Below, in pieces: positions 5,902 through 6,801 of a stretch of 6,801 nt of DNA; the stretch's first letter is position 1, and every line of letters begins with the position of its first letter. Position numbers and translations under genes: made by a program. The notes under the pieces were generated by a model. It was given only the letters and a program-made list of their open reading frames with translations. It was not told the origin of the DNA and ran no database searches. This stretch comes from Rhodobiaceae bacterium (lineage in GTDB: Bacteria > Pseudomonadota > Alphaproteobacteria > Parvibaculales > Parvibaculaceae): assembly GCA_002401305.2 (NCBI GenBank), contig NVSO02000209.1, positions 1-6,801 of the forward strand. Reading direction: 5' to 3'.

Positions 5902-6735
5902 CTACAGCTGCACCAGCTCCGGCAGCACTGACGGCGAAACCAATTCATCACGGCCTTTGCCCAGCGCTAAGTCTCGCGCCCCTGAACTTAGAGCGGCGAT
6001 GGCGCTGGTGCTCCCCGCTGATTTTTGCAACGCGGTCAGCGGATCAAGTCCATTCATCAAATGCCCCGTCATGAGCGCAGTGAACAAGTCGCCCGTTCCA
6101 TTGGGCACATCTTTGACCATCGGGGTTGCGACCTGCCACATGCCTTCGTCTCCCACAAAGCAGATCGACGTGAGGTCCGGCGTGAAGGTGGGATAGGACG
6201 TGACGGCAAGTTGCGGCTCGGACGAGACCCAAGCGCCTTTACCCAAAAAGTCGTCCTCCGGGTTTGCGCTTTTAGTGCCCAAAAGCTGCATCGCCTCGAA
6301 ATGGTTGGGGGTGATGAGGTCAGCAGCAGCGGCGAGGTTCTTTTGCGCCTCAATGATGGGGTCTGACACATAGGCGCCCCCGGGCCAGTCGCCCATCACC
6401 GGGTCTGCCACGTGGAGGGCTTCGGGATTGGCGCGTTTGATCTGCTGCACCAAGCTTAGGAGGGCAGGGCCTTGTTCTGGGCTGGCCAAATAGCCGGTAA
6501 TCACCGCATCAATTTGGCCAAGCGCGTCGGTTTTGGCCCATTCAGCGCCATGTTGGGCGATTTCGCTGATCGGTGTCTCGCGGCGATGGGGGCGGCCATA
6601 GCCTGGATGATGGCTCAAAATCAGGGTGGGAAGGGTCCACACCTCATGGCCGAGCGCCCAAAGGGCGGGTGCCATCGCTGAATTGCCGATGGTGCCTCTG
6701 AGAACTTGACTGGATAGGCACAGAATGGTGGCCAT
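5902..6735 (-). CDS. pdxY: Pyridoxal kinase (PdxY-like, ribokinase/PfkB superfamily)
   Basis: Pyridoxal kinase phosphorylates pyridoxal (and in some members pyridoxine or pyridoxamine) with ATP, salvaging vitamin B6 to PLP in the cytosol. The 277-residue product resembles PdxY along its length: LCLSSQVLRGTIGNSA (5-20) at the substrate site, LPTLILSHHPGYG (35-47), GYLASPEQGPALL (81-93), ADPVMGD (110-116) and ITPN (141-144). The ATP/anion-hole motif NGTGD (212-216) carries the catalytic base Asp216. E. coli PdxY has GVGD there, as I recall. GYLxSxEQG separates it from the related ThiD kinases. ATG at 6735 gives the family N-terminus MATILCLSS; an in-frame ATG at 6756 would add seven residues without similarity or a visible Shine-Dalgarno. 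AGAAAG before 6735 is a weak site. It is convergent with asd and looks richer in GC than the leu genes. Substrate preference cannot be read from sequence. Confidence 0.92.
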   Translation of the reverse strand: MATILCLSSQVLRGTIGNSAMAPALWALGHEVWTLPTLILSHHPGYGRPHRRETPISEIAQHGAEWAKTDALGQIDAVITGYLASPEQGPALLSLVQQIKRANPEALHVADPVMGDWPGGAYVSDPIIEAQKNLAAAADLITPNHFEAMQLLGTKSANPEDDFLGKGAWVSSEPQLAVTSYPTFTPDLTSICFVGDEGMWQVATPMVKDVPNGTGDLFTALMTGHLMNGLDPLTALQKSAGSTSAIAALSSGARDLALGKGRDELVSPSVLPELVQL

Positions 6736-6751
6736 TGGGTGCTTTCTGTAA

Positions 6752-6761
6752 CGCATATGCG
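6752..6761. promoter_or_regulatory. Palindrome upstream of pdxY
   Basis: CGCATATGCG is a perfect ten-base palindrome whose near edge is 16 bases from the pdxY start codon. A second, wider dyad, ATGCAG (6766-6771) and CTGCAT (6788-6793), lies just beyond it. Both are where a regulator could bind, but palindromes this short occur by chance. The 66 bases between pdxY and the window end hold no gene and no clear -35/-10 pair. Confidence 0.25.
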
Positions 6762-6801
6762 ATGAATGCAGGAACTACTTGGCAGAGCTGCATAAGATTT
6801 A

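Noticed and set aside
1..6801. Search for CRISPR arrays, insertion sequences, tRNA/rRNA genes, defence or phage genes
   Set aside because: No spaced repeats, transposase-like frames, cloverleaf or rRNA stretches were seen. All long frames are accounted for by seven housekeeping genes and their shadows.

Overview
The window is a stretch of ordinary bacterial chromosome, and every protein-coding gene in it can be assigned to a housekeeping family. The protein sequences and the order trmD-rplS, then leuC-leuD-leuB-asd, look alphaproteobacterial. From memory this arrangement fits Rhodospirillales-like lineages, but genus cannot be fixed by reading alone. Base composition is moderate, roughly half GC by eye, with the last gene apparently richer in GC. 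No mobile element, CRISPR array, tRNA, rRNA or phage gene is visible.

Layout on the + strand: trmD (tRNA m1G37 methyltransferase, starting at the window edge) and rplS (ribosomal protein L19) form the end of a translation operon, closed by a strong intrinsic terminator at about 1247-1290. A leader with a candidate promoter and two adjacent hairpins (about 1350-1419) precedes leuC and leuD (the two isopropylmalate isomerase subunits), leuB (3-isopropylmalate dehydrogenase) and asd (aspartate-semialdehyde dehydrogenase). A strong terminator follows asd at about 5852-5887. A pyridoxal kinase gene (pdxY-like) lies convergently on the - strand.

LeuC/LeuD isomerise 2-isopropylmalate and LeuB oxidises the product to the leucine precursor. 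The first enzyme, LeuA, is not encoded here. Asd makes aspartate semialdehyde, the branch-point precursor of lysine/diaminopimelate, threonine, methionine and isoleucine. Pyridoxal kinase supplies PLP, the cofactor of the aminotransferases that finish many of these routes, but it is transcribed separately.

I found no new multi-gene system. The signals most worth a second look are in the gaps of the leu-asd cluster. The leuD-leuB gap and the leuB-asd gap each carry a stem-loop followed by a T run so close to the next ribosome-binding site that no promoter fits between them. In the leuB-asd gap four G/C segments can form mutually exclusive stems (1:2 plus 3:4, against 2:3), the topology of a transcription attenuator. 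These are inferences from base pairing and have not been tested by alignment or experiment.
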